Assembly: GCA_036736205.1 (NCBI GenBank)
Contig: DAINMX010000033.1
Location: 1 to 39,976, forward strand
DNA: 39,976 nucleotides
From: XYA12-FULL-58-9 sp001798605
GTDB taxonomy: Bacteria; Myxococcota; XYA12-FULL-58-9
Direction: 5' to 3'
Shown here: positions 1 through 8,150 of the stretch, piece after piece
Layout: every line of letters starts with the position of its first letter
Position numbering within the stretch: position 1 is the first letter of the stretch
Program-made: the position numbers and the translations under genes
Notes under the pieces: model-generated
Told to the model about the DNA's origin: nothing
The model's input: only the letters and a program-made list of their open reading frames with translations
Databases searched by the model: none

Positions 1-664
1 CGGGACCGAGGGTGGGCCAGGCCGCATGGCTCCTTGGCACGTTGTCCCATGTTGGGAGTCCGTGTCGTTGTTGGTATCTGTGGTCACGGGCTCCGGCTCG
101 ATCTCGATGCAGGCCTTCGCAAGCAGGTCTCGGCAGACCGTGAGCTTCTTGGTTCTACAGCAGTTGGCCAGCAGGCCGTAGTGCCGGATGCTCATGAATC
201 CACTCGGCAGCACGTGCATCAGGAAACGCCGGAGGAATTCCGTTCCGTCGAGCGTCATGATGCGTTGCTCGCCACCTCGGGCATTGTCCTTGTACCTGAA
301 GCTGACTCTGCCGTGCTCGAAGGAGACGAGGCGGCTGTTGCCAATGGCCACACGGTTGGTGTAGCGGGCCAGATATTTCAGTACGACGCGCGGCCCCGCA
401 AATGGAGGTTTTGCGTGGGACCACCCAGCCGTTGTCTCTCCACTTCTTGCACAGAGCGTTGAAGCTCTCTTCTTCAGCGAGATGAGCAAGGCACCTCGCA
501 AAATGCAACACCCCCGCGCGAAACGCGGCTGTCAGGTAGCTGAGGAACCTGTCGCGATAGACGGCTGAGAGGACATGCACGGGCAGAAAGAAGTTGTCGG
601 GACAGGAAATCCACTGCAAGCCATCAAGTGCGAGGCCGCCGCCAGGAATCACACAAGCCTGCGC
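1..664 (-). pseudogene. IS91-family transposase remnant (frameshifted, 5' truncated, runs off window)
   Basis: Reading the minus strand from about 664 gives a protein with the IS91 (Y2_Tnp) motifs PGGGLALDG and FFLPVHVLS followed by a region ending WVV. The frame then breaks in the run ggg at about 417-419. One base out of frame the family sequence resumes as AKPPFAGPRVVLKYLARYT, NRVAIGNSRLVSFE, FRYKDNA, MTLDGTEFLRRFLMHVLP and FMSIRHYGLLAN, and stays open to base 1. A single extra base in the coding-strand CCC run would explain the break. The N-terminal zinc-finger and catalytic part is not recognisable upstream of 664, so the copy looks 5' truncated as well. It encoded a rolling-circle type transposase and is now dead. 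A sequencing error at the homopolymer could explain the frameshift but not the missing 5' part. Confidence 0.75.
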
Positions 665-805
665 AAAAACGCCGAGCGCGTGCACATCGAGCTCGAAAAA
701 GAAGGAGAATAGGCCGGACAATCCACTGCGGTTGTGCAGCACAGTCAGCGCTGTTCGTACACGTCGCAATGCCGAAGAAACCGACGAGCACTGTCACGGA
801 GTGTC

Positions 806-1186
806 TCACTCCTCGTTTGCTAGCCGAAGACCTTGGCTCGCAAATCGTATAAAGTCATCAACGTTCGTTGTCGCCAGAGGTGCGTCCTCGGCGAGGGCCG
901 TGGCTGCGATCATGCAATCCACGAACGCGCCCCGTCGGCGGCCCGAATGATTGAAGAGCCTGGCTGCCAATGCGGCATGATGTTCGGCAAAAGGCAGCCT
1001 TTCTGTCACGACATGGGAGGCGAGCTCCATCGTTTTCTCGTCAACCGGGCCGCATTGAAACTCCGCCCAGGCAATAGAGCTCATCGCCAAACCTTCGCCA
1101 AGCCGGATCCAATGGCGAAGCTGTGCGTCCTGGGTTGACCCCTTGATCAGGCCGCGAATGAGAAAGCTGGTGTCAAGCTGGATCAC
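806..1186 (-). CDS. PIN-domain toxin, VapC-like
   Basis: A 126-residue protein with the layout of a PIN ribonuclease. An Asp sits right after the first strand (IQLDTSFLI, D5), followed by E42 in AWAEFQCG, D90 in the FVDCMIAATA helix and D110/D111 in TTNVDDF. These four acidic positions form the Mg-binding site of VapC toxins, which cleave RNA (often tRNA or rRNA). The length is typical. Its start overlaps the stop of the upstream ribbon-helix-helix gene by four bases (ATGA), as in most vapBC operons. It lies between two transposase remnants, so horizontal acquisition is likely. The family call is strong; the RNA target cannot be read from the sequence. Confidence 0.85.
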   Translation of the reverse strand: MIQLDTSFLIRGLIKGSTQDAQLRHWIRLGEGLAMSSIAWAEFQCGPVDEKTMELASHVVTERLPFAEHHAALAARLFNHSGRRRGAFVDCMIAATALAEDAPLATTNVDDFIRFASQGLRLANEE

Positions 1187-1470
1187 TTGGAATCACCTTG
1201 AAGTCTGTCGGCATATGCCTCACGTTCCCCTCGGATATTCTGTTCCCAACGGGTCAGGGCGGTTGCATCCAGGCCGAGCGCTGCCTGCAATAGGTTGAGG
1301 GCTCGCAATCCGTCGGCCTGCCCATCGGTCAATTGGCCCGCCGCTGTCGCAAGGATCGCCCGACGGACCACCTCGGATTTAGAAACCTTCCAATGTTTCG
1401 CCGTCTTCTCCAAGGCTCGCACCGTTTCCTCATCGAGGGAATAGGTTGCTTTGATTTTTGGTATGGCCAT
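1183..1470 (-). CDS. Ribbon-helix-helix antitoxin, VapB-like
   Basis: A 95-residue protein beginning MAIPKIKATYSLDEETVRAL, a classic RHH (MetJ/Arc-type) N-terminus: a short basic strand followed by helices with the KVSKSEVVRRAI pattern. The C-terminal half (from about residue 45, with ALNLLQAALGL and WEQNIRGER) is the likely toxin-binding tail. It is translationally coupled to the PIN toxin by an ATGA overlap. I chose the ATG at 1470. A longer in-frame TTG start at 1506 would lie inside a TTGACA promoter box and add residues unlike the family. Together the pair should autoregulate through the repeats just upstream. Confidence 0.8.
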   Translation of the reverse strand: MAIPKIKATYSLDEETVRALEKTAKHWKVSKSEVVRRAILATAAGQLTDGQADGLRALNLLQAALGLDATALTRWEQNIRGEREAYADRLQGDSK

Positions 1471-1506
1471 AATTGTTACGTTACGGCCATAATTTGTGTC
1501 TGTCAA
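1465..1506 (-). promoter_or_regulatory. vapBC promoter/operator with a 20-bp-phased direct repeat
   Basis: GGCCATAATT occurs twice on the plus strand (1465-1474 and 1485-1494), exactly 20 bases apart, with tandem TTACG TTACG between. The first copy covers the antitoxin start codon. On the minus strand a TTGACA hexamer lies at 1506-1501. Two sites about two helical turns apart suit binding of RHH dimers of the antitoxin. The repeats are directly visible; the operator role is inferred. Confidence 0.5.
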
Positions 1507-1603
1507 GAGCCAGTTCCAGGGTTCCGCTCACTGGATGGGGATCCATCGAATTGATCGAGATCGCTGGTGATTCTATATCAGATCATGAAGCATCACCAAC
1601 TGC

Positions 1604-1822
1604 TTATGCACTTGACTCCGGTTTCCCTGTCGACGGCGACGCGGCAGTGATGACGTCGTAGGTGGTGGGCCCCGCTCCGAGGGCCTGCGTGACGAGGCGG
1701 TGGAAGAGCATGCCGTGGTAGGTTGAGAATCGCCGGTTGAATCGAAAGGCGTACTCGTCGAGGTACCCCATTGCTCTCGTTGCGAGAATGCCGAAGTTGG
1801 GGAGCGCCGTATCCTTAAGATC
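1604..1822 (-). pseudogene. IS1595 (ISXO2-like) transposase C-terminal remnant
   Basis: One minus-strand frame, closed by TAA at 1604-1606 and opening after a TAG at about 1823-1825, reads MGYLDEYAFRFNRRF, then STYHGMLFHRLVTQALGAGP, then a short tail. YLDEFxFRFNRR is the hallmark near the C-terminus of ISXO2-like DDE transposases of the IS1595 family. Only about the last 70 codons remain; the DDE core is absent. With the IS91 fragment at the window start it marks 1-1830 as a graveyard of mobile DNA around the toxin-antitoxin pair. Confidence 0.65.
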
Positions 1823-1838
1823 CTACCCATGAGGGGGC

Positions 1839-2789
1839 CTACGGGTCCTCGGCGTCCTCTTGCTTTCCCTCTGGATCCTCAAGCTTGGGGAGCTGGTCGC
1901 GGAAGAAGCTTAGGGGATCTCGCGGCCGACGATTGCGTTTCAACTCTGGAATGCTGCTGCCAGGGCGCACCGTGGCGACCTTGCCTGCATCGGTGATGGC
2001 GGAATCGAAGTGCAGCTTGAGTTGGGTGGGGCGCACCTGCCGGTCTTGGATCTCCATCCGTCCATCGAGGGTCACGCGGGTGAGAACACCGGTGGCCGCG
2101 TCGACCCACAGGTTGCCGCGAAGATCCAATGGGCGTGCGAGCTCTCGCCATTGCGCCGTTGGCGTCACTGGAGCGGTGACACTCTCTGGCGGGCACTTGA
2201 GCACGGTCCCTGCGGTTTCGCTGAGCCCCAGACTGTAACGCATAGTCTTTCGAGGGGTGGTCTCGTCGATGCTCGGATCGGTGATGGTCAAGTGGGGGGA
2301 GAAGAGCTCCAACGCCTGGCTCACCGAGGAGAACGCAAGCTCGCGCCAACCTCCGACCTCGACATCCCGGCGCGGTTTTTCCCGCAGATGCCCCTTGTCG
2401 TGGCGGACGTACACAGTCTCGCCGACCAGAAAGATCTCGATCTGACTTTCCGGGGTGTCAAGGACTACGTGGAAGTTACCCGAGGAGTCCTGGGTCATCG
2501 AGTAGAGGTCATTCTGTTCGAGCTCCTGGCCCCCCCGATTGAATTCGAAGGTCGACTTGGCTTCGAAATGCAAGGCACCCAAGCGCTCTACTGCGGCCTG
2601 GGGGCTCATATAGATCACCCGTGCCCTGGTCGTGGGGTCGATCGGAAAAAGCGCGAGATCGATGGGTGCGGTGTCAATACTCTTGTTGGCACCGTTCGTT
2701 GTGCTGTTGTTCTCGCTGGAGCAGGCTGCCGGCAGCATGCACGCTGCGAAGAACAGGATGAGGGCGGAAGTTACCGGTGGGGCACGCAA
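1839..2789 (-). CDS. Predicted outer-membrane lipoprotein, LolA/LppX-like fold possible
   Basis: A 316-residue protein. I place the start at a TTG (2789) because AGGAG stands 8 bases upstream and because it gives a short lipoprotein signal: MRAPPVTSAL, a hydrophobic stretch, then lipobox LPAAC with Cys23, followed by a Ser/Asn-rich linker. The mature part is a run of beta-strand-like segments (FEAKSTFEFNRGG, FHVVLDTPESQIEIFLVGETVYVRH, GNLWVDAATGVLTRVTLDGRMEI). This resembles LolA/LppX-type half-barrels that carry or sense lipids, but I recognise no named family. The C-terminus is charged (PEGKQEDAEDP). It diverges from the S41 protease gene across a 260-bp spacer. Residues upstream of the TTG do not look like coding sequence. 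Confidence 0.7.
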   Translation of the reverse strand: MRAPPVTSALILFFAACMLPAACSSENNSTTNGANKSIDTAPIDLALFPIDPTTRARVIYMSPQAAVERLGALHFEAKSTFEFNRGGQELEQNDLYSMTQDSSGNFHVVLDTPESQIEIFLVGETVYVRHDKGHLREKPRRDVEVGGWRELAFSSVSQALELFSPHLTITDPSIDETTPRKTMRYSLGLSETAGTVLKCPPESVTAPVTPTAQWRELARPLDLRGNLWVDAATGVLTRVTLDGRMEIQDRQVRPTQLKLHFDSAITDAGKVATVRPGSSIPELKRNRRPRDPLSFFRDQLPKLEDPEGKQEDAEDP

Positions 2790-3049
2790 GTTGTGACTCC
2801 TCTTTGGCGAATAACCACCCCAAACTAGAGCGGGATGGAACTTCGCGCAACCTGTTAGAGGTGCCAAAACCTCGGGGGTTGATCGTAGTTGCCCGGTATC
2901 ATGCGATGTTTTGGGTTCCAACCCATGGCGATGGGACGGCGTTATCCTCGATTTCCTTGCGCATCGACAACTGCCGTATTAACCTTTGGAATTGAAGGAT
3001 TTTCACCCGTCCCGAAGGTTTTGTCCGGGACTTTTCAGCGGAGCATCGT

Positions 3050-6000
3050 TTGAAGAGGCGAGTTGTATTGACTCTCACCAGCGTCGCCATAACGCTGGGC
3101 CTGGCAGGGTTTGCCCTCTATTCGCAGGCCTTCGTTCGCGACGGTGCAGGGGATTTCGAGGCCTCGCTGTCGACGATGGCTTCTCTGCAAGATCAAGATG
3201 AACCCGAGTTTTCGGTAGCCTCATCATACGACCTCAGTGCGCACCAAACCCTCAGTCGAGTCGTCATTCTTATCAAAGAGAACTACGTCGATCCGGAGCG
3301 CATTCAACCCTATGAGATGTTCCTCGCGGCTCTCGACTATATTGAAAAGACCGTCGCCGAGGTCATCGTCGATGACTCGGCCGCCCCCAAGCGGATCACC
3401 GTGTCTGTGGGCACCGCCGAGCACGTCTTTGATCTCGAGCGGTTGGGTGGTCTGGACCAATTGTGGGAGGTGACCCTCGCACTGCGAGACATCTTCCGAT
3501 TCATCCAGAAACACATCGATGATCCCGAGCAACGCCGAGACATCGAATACGCAGCGATCAATGGCATGCTCTCCTCCCTCGATCCGCACTCGATTCTCCT
3601 CAAGCCCGAGAGCTTTGATGAGGTGAAGCTTTCTACAAAAGGTGAGTTTGGGGGTTTGGGGATTGTGATCTCCATTAGGGAGGGAGTCCTCACCGTGGTG
3701 TCTCCCATTGAGGGCACCCCCGCCTCGCGTGCTGGGTTGAAGGCGAAGGATCACATTTTCAAGATCGGCGAAGAATCGACGGTCAACATGACCCTCGAGG
3801 AGGCTGTTCAACGTCTTCGCGGTAAACCAGGATCCCGTGTGGCCATCTGGATCTTGCGCAAGGGCTGGACGGAGGCGCGTCGGTTTTCCCTGACCCGTGC
3901 GGTGATCAAGATCGAAAGCGTCGCCAGTGAGCTTCTCGAAGGCGGCATTGGCTATGTGCGGATCAAGAGCTTCCAATCCAACACCTTTGATGATCTCCAC
4001 TCCCATCTCGAGCAACTGCGTCATAAGCGGCAAGGAAAACAGGTGACCGGTCTCGTTCTCGATCTGCGCAACAATCCCGGCGGCCTGCTTGATCAGGCGA
4101 TTCTGGTGTCCGATCGATTCATCGAACGCGGGCCGATTGTCATCACCGTGGGTGAGGGTAACCGCCGCCGCGACGTGAAATCAGCGCACAGCTCGGGCAC
4201 AGAGGACGAGTATCCCATCGCTGTGTTGGTCAACGGCGGCAGTGCTTCCGCTTCGGAAATAGTCGCTGGAGCGTTGAAGAATCACGACCGCGCCTTTGTG
4301 GTCGGGCAACAGACGTTTGGCAAGGGCTCCGTGCAGGTCCTCTACGACTTCAAAGATCGCTCGGCTCTGAAACTCACCATTGCCCAGTATCTGACGCCGG
4401 GGGACATTTCGATTCAATCGGTCGGTATCACCCCGGACGTCGAGATTTTGCCAGCGTTCATAAGCAAAGAGGGCGTTCGGTTGTTTGTTGACGACGATTC
4501 GCCGCGTGAGGCAGATCTGGAACGCCATCTGGAAACCCCTGCGGCTGTGTCAGATGCGAATGCGGTCGACTCGGCGAAACAATTGGAACCCGCGTCGTCG
4601 AAACCCGTTGCCCGAATTGTTCACGTGTTGGAGGAAACCGACGACGAGGCGGAGGATGCAGAGGTCTTCACCATGGATTTCGAGATCGAGCTCGCTCGTG
4701 ACGTCTTGGCCCAGGCCAAGAGCGCAGACCGACGCAAGATTCTCGAACAGGCCGGTTCCGTGTTTTCCGAGGGTGCCAAGCGTCAAGAACAGATCATCAC
4801 CAAAAAGCTCGACGAGCTGGGGATCAACTGGACATCTGGGGAGAAGGCAGGGGAGCCGCGGGCCGAGGTCACCTTCACCTTCAAGGGCGTCAAAGACAAC
4901 AAGATCGATGCAGGACAGCCGCTGACCATGGTTGCTGAGGTCCGCAATCTGGGCACCGGCCCCCTGTATCGCGTTTATGGCATCACCAATTCCGACAATC
5001 CACATCTCAAGAATCGTGAATTTGTTTTTGGATACATTCCTCCGGGTGGCGCGCGCAGCTGGGAGACCACGATCAAGCTTCCCGCAGAGATGATTCCACG
5101 GGCCGATGAGGTGTCGGTGACTCTCGGTGATTTGTACAACCAGACCCGAGGTGTTTCCAGCGCGTCCATGGTGACAGTGGCCAACCTCCCTAAACCACGG
5201 TTTGCATTTGAGCATTGGGTAGATGACAAAAACGGCAATGGTGATGGTGTCTTGCAGGTGGGCGAAGAAGTGGAGCTCAAGGTCAGGGTCAAAAACATCG
5301 GCCTTGGAGATGCCGGTGAAACCATCGTGTCTCTGAAGAACCTCTCGTCGACAGCAGTGTTTCTCAAGCAAGGTCGAGCCAAAGTGGGCGCGTTGCGCGC
5401 CGGTGCTGTCGGTGACGCCACTCTCGAGTTGGCTTTGCGGTCGCGAGCAGATGCAGCGGAGCTACGGCTGTCAATTTGGGATTCGGATGTCGGCGAGGTT
5501 GTCTCGGAAGCCATACTTGTGCCTGTGCTGCCAGGGCGTCGTGGCAAGGCAGAGAAACGCATGGTACGCGCACAGAAAGGGCCCGTTCCTGTTTTGTCCG
5601 GTGCCGCCACAGGGGCAACGGTTCTTGGGGAGTTGCGCCCCGGTGCCCAACTGAAAAGTGACATGATGTTTGGCGGAGATTGGCTACGTGTTCAACTCAG
5701 TGACGGGCGGGTCGGATTCATGGCCCACAGTGATGCCAACCTCAAGGTGACGCGCGGGTCACGCAAGGCGACGAACAACGCAGTCGACTATGCCGAGGTG
5801 CAGGCGGCTCCGACGATCACCCTAGACCTTCCCAACTTGGTCGCCCAAGATTCCAAGTTGCGATTACGGGGTACGATCAAAGACAAACATGGCCTCAAGG
5901 ACGCCTTCATCTTCGTCAACGACAAAAAGGTCTTCTACCAATCTCTCGCGGGACTGACTGTGGGCGCAGATGGCGTCAGCTGGGATATCGATCTACCCGT

Positions 6001-6142
6001 GGAGCTTGCGCCTGGCTCCAACACCGTCACTGTCGTAGCACGCGAGAGCGACGATCTGATAAGTCGCGAAGCCCGTGGCATCTTCTTGCAAAACGTTGCT
6101 GCGGTCGCAGATCGGAGTGTTGGTGCTCCAGGCAAGAAGTAG
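3050..6142 (+). CDS. Secreted/periplasmic S41 C-terminal processing peptidase with PDZ and long C-terminal extension
   Basis: A 1030-residue protein starting at TTG 3050, with GGAG at 3040-3043, six bases upstream. Residues 1-28 are a signal or anchor. Residues 60-190 are the family's helical N-terminal region with AAINGMLSSLDPHS. A PDZ domain spans about 196-285 (GEFGGLGIVI, SPIEGTPASRAGLKAKDHI). The S41 core spans about 290-465 with DLRNNPGG, the Ser in GSASASEI (S400) and Lys in FGKGSVQ (K425). This Ser-Lys pair has the 25-residue spacing of Prc/CtpA, so the enzyme should be active. The remaining ~550 residues hold an acidic linker, two CARDB/APHP-like beta domains (EVRNLGTGPLYRV, VRVKNIGLGDAGE), an SH3-like segment (GDWLRVQLSDGRVGFM) and a last Ig-like domain. 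This layout is like the large myxobacterial S41 peptidases (compare MXAN_5808 type, from memory). Substrate unknown. Confidence 0.9.
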   Translation: MKRRVVLTLTSVAITLGLAGFALYSQAFVRDGAGDFEASLSTMASLQDQDEPEFSVASSYDLSAHQTLSRVVILIKENYVDPERIQPYEMFLAALDYIEKTVAEVIVDDSAAPKRITVSVGTAEHVFDLERLGGLDQLWEVTLALRDIFRFIQKHIDDPEQRRDIEYAAINGMLSSLDPHSILLKPESFDEVKLSTKGEFGGLGIVISIREGVLTVVSPIEGTPASRAGLKAKDHIFKIGEESTVNMTLEEAVQRLRGKPGSRVAIWILRKGWTEARRFSLTRAVIKIESVASELLEGGIGYVRIKSFQSNTFDDLHSHLEQLRHKRQGKQVTGLVLDLRNNPGGLLDQAILVSDRFIERGPIVITVGEGNRRRDVKSAHSSGTEDEYPIAVLVNGGSASASEIVAGALKNHDRAFVVGQQTFGKGSVQVLYDFKDRSALKLTIAQYLTPGDISIQSVGITPDVEILPAFISKEGVRLFVDDDSPREADLERHLETPAAVSDANAVDSAKQLEPASSKPVARIVHVLEETDDEAEDAEVFTMDFEIELARDVLAQAKSADRRKILEQAGSVFSEGAKRQEQIITKKLDELGINWTSGEKAGEPRAEVTFTFKGVKDNKIDAGQPLTMVAEVRNLGTGPLYRVYGITNSDNPHLKNREFVFGYIPPGGARSWETTIKLPAEMIPRADEVSVTLGDLYNQTRGVSSASMVTVANLPKPRFAFEHWVDDKNGNGDGVLQVGEEVELKVRVKNIGLGDAGETIVSLKNLSSTAVFLKQGRAKVGALRAGAVGDATLELALRSRADAAELRLSIWDSDVGEVVSEAILVPVLPGRRGKAEKRMVRAQKGPVPVLSGAATGATVLGELRPGAQLKSDMMFGGDWLRVQLSDGRVGFMAHSDANLKVTRGSRKATNNAVDYAEVQAAPTITLDLPNLVAQDSKLRLRGTIKDKHGLKDAFIFVNDKKVFYQSLAGLTVGADGVSWDIDLPVELAPGSNTVTVVARESDDLISREARGIFLQNVAAVADRSVGAPGKK

Positions 6143-6163
6143 CGGCTCGGACCACGTTATACT

Positions 6164-8092
6164 ATGGAAATGGGTTCGCTGAAGAATCATCTCGCAAAGA
6201 ATCATCTCGCCAGACTGGGGCGCCAACTACCCGCCGGTTTGCGATTACTTTCCCTCGCGTGGGCTCTTGGGGCACTGACCCAGCTGGTGTGGAACGCCGA
6301 TCGCTTCTCCCATGACGGACGGTATTTGGAGTTCCTGCGTGAGCATGGGTTGCAGGGTTGGATCTTTGCGGTCGTTTGGGCAGTGCTTTTCGTGTTTCGG
6401 CAAAGGCTCGACGCAGGTGTGACGGCGAGGTTGTTCTGCCACACACCCACATTCACAATTTCCCTGGTGGGCATTCTCGTGGTGCTGGCAACTCCGTTCA
6501 CCAACGCCTACTTCACCCATGTCACCCATCCAACCTTGGCCGTAGCAATGGTGTGGGTGCTTTGGCCGCTCTTCGAGCGAGGTTACACATGGGCGTGTGC
6601 TCGAGTCGGTGAATTGCGTCTGCATCGCGCCTGGGAGCCTACTCTTGCCTTTGTGGTATGTGCATGCGTGATATTTGTTCAGTCCTATCGGCGCCATTTA
6701 TGGTTCGGTACGGGTGGCAAGGACCTGGGTCTGTTTCATCAGAGTGTTTGGTTGTTGTCGCAGCTCGAGTCTCCCCACAACACGGTAATGGGGATGCACG
6801 CCTTCGCCGACCATCTCGAGTTCGTCGACATTCTGGCGGCCCCCCTGCAGTGGTTGTGGCCGAGTGCTGGTGCCTTGCTGCTGTTTCAAGCGTTGGTTGT
6901 CGGGGCAGGGGCGGCCCCGGTCTTCTCCCTGGCAAGGATGCGCCTCGAGTCCCGCGCCGCCGGTTGGGCGCTGGTGGTTGTCTATTTGTTTGGCGTCGAT
7001 CTGCAGCACGCGGTCATGTTTGACTGGAATCCAACCACCTGCGGGGCCGGCATCATTCCTTGGGTCGTATGGTTTTTCCGTGAGCGACGACCCGTGGCCT
7101 TTGGTGTGGCTCTCGGCTTGGTCGCAATCTGCAAAGAGAATCTGGTCCTGTATGCCCTGGCGCTTTGTCTGGTACTGGCTTTGGAGAAGGGCAAAGAGCG
7201 TCGTTGGGCAATGGTCGGTGCAGCAACGCTCGCGGTGTTTTTTGTGATCGAGATGAAAGTGTTGTTTCCGTTATTTCGACCCGATGGGTTTCGCCACTTT
7301 CGTTTTGAAGAGCTCGGCAACGGCCCCCTCGAAATGCTTGCCGCGGTTGTTGCGAATCCCTACAGGGCCTTTTCAATGCTCTTTACGCCGGGGGCAAAGG
7401 TCGATGGGCTGCTGGCTCCTTTGTCCACGGTTGCTTTCGTTTGCTTGTTGGCCCCACGTTGGTTCATCGCCTTTGCGCCGATTGTGTTTGAGCGATTTTG
7501 GTCGACGCACTCCAACCGTTGGTGGGGGTACCATTACGGTGCTGGCATTGGAGTGTTTGCCACTTTGGCCGCCATCGATGGGTTGGTGCGATTGCGGCAA
7601 TCGGCGCGGTCCCGGGGGGGCCAAGCCGTAGAGTGGTCGAGGATGGCCGTGCCAGTGGTGGTGCTCAGCTGTCTGTTGGTGTCCACCCTTGCTCGGTTTG
7701 GATCGGGACCTTTGTGGTCTTGGCGACAGTCGTACTACGCCACCTCTCGGGATCGGCGTGATGCAATGGATATATTGCGGATGATCCCCACGGAGGCCTC
7801 GGTGGCCGCTCAGAATCATCTCTTGCCGTACCTAAGTGGTCGCGCACAGATTTACCAGATCGTTCTGGGCGATGGGGCTGGGCCGCTGCCGCGTCACGTC
7901 GAGTTTGTCAGTGGTGTCGCCGAGTTTGTCGTCCTCGACGTGGCCCAGAGCGCCTGGCCCAAACCCGCTGCTTTCGCAAAGGAGCTCGGTAAGGCTCTGC
8001 GCGAGCGTGGTTACGGCGTCAAGGCGTGTCAGGGGGCGGCCGTGTTGTTGCAGCGGGGTGCCATTGGGATTGCCTGTACGGCACTGGATTAG
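6164..8092 (+). CDS. DUF2079 multi-pass membrane protein
   Basis: A 642-residue integral membrane protein with about 11-12 hydrophobic segments spread along its length. The middle carries the DUF2079 signature: GTGGKDLGLFHQSVWLL, a short HAFADHLEFV loop with acidic and His residues, and FDWNPTT. In GT-C-like enzymes such an acidic loop after the first membrane helices binds lipid-linked sugar donors, so a glycosyltransferase role is plausible but unproven. It begins 21 bases after the S41 gene and is followed by a sugar nucleotidyltransferase, which suits envelope glycan work. Near the N-terminus AAGAATCATCTCGC occurs twice with a 15-bp period (6182-6195, 6197-6210), giving KNHLAKNHLA. An ATG at 6170 is an alternative start. 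Confidence 0.85.
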   Translation: MEMGSLKNHLAKNHLARLGRQLPAGLRLLSLAWALGALTQLVWNADRFSHDGRYLEFLREHGLQGWIFAVVWAVLFVFRQRLDAGVTARLFCHTPTFTISLVGILVVLATPFTNAYFTHVTHPTLAVAMVWVLWPLFERGYTWACARVGELRLHRAWEPTLAFVVCACVIFVQSYRRHLWFGTGGKDLGLFHQSVWLLSQLESPHNTVMGMHAFADHLEFVDILAAPLQWLWPSAGALLLFQALVVGAGAAPVFSLARMRLESRAAGWALVVVYLFGVDLQHAVMFDWNPTTCGAGIIPWVVWFFRERRPVAFGVALGLVAICKENLVLYALALCLVLALEKGKERRWAMVGAATLAVFFVIEMKVLFPLFRPDGFRHFRFEELGNGPLEMLAAVVANPYRAFSMLFTPGAKVDGLLAPLSTVAFVCLLAPRWFIAFAPIVFERFWSTHSNRWWGYHYGAGIGVFATLAAIDGLVRLRQSARSRGGQAVEWSRMAVPVVVLSCLLVSTLARFGSGPLWSWRQSYYATSRDRRDAMDILRMIPTEASVAAQNHLLPYLSGRAQIYQIVLGDGAGPLPRHVEFVSGVAEFVVLDVAQSAWPKPAAFAKELGKALRERGYGVKACQGAAVLLQRGAIGIACTALD

Positions 8093-8150
8093 AGAGATTT
8101 GCGAATGAACCCCAGTGCCATGTGAGCAAATTCGCTTTGACCTGACTTCA

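Noticed and set aside
594..1138. Plus-strand frames opposite the IS91 remnant and the PIN toxin
   Set aside because: Their residues show no family features, while the minus strand carries clear transposase and PIN motifs.
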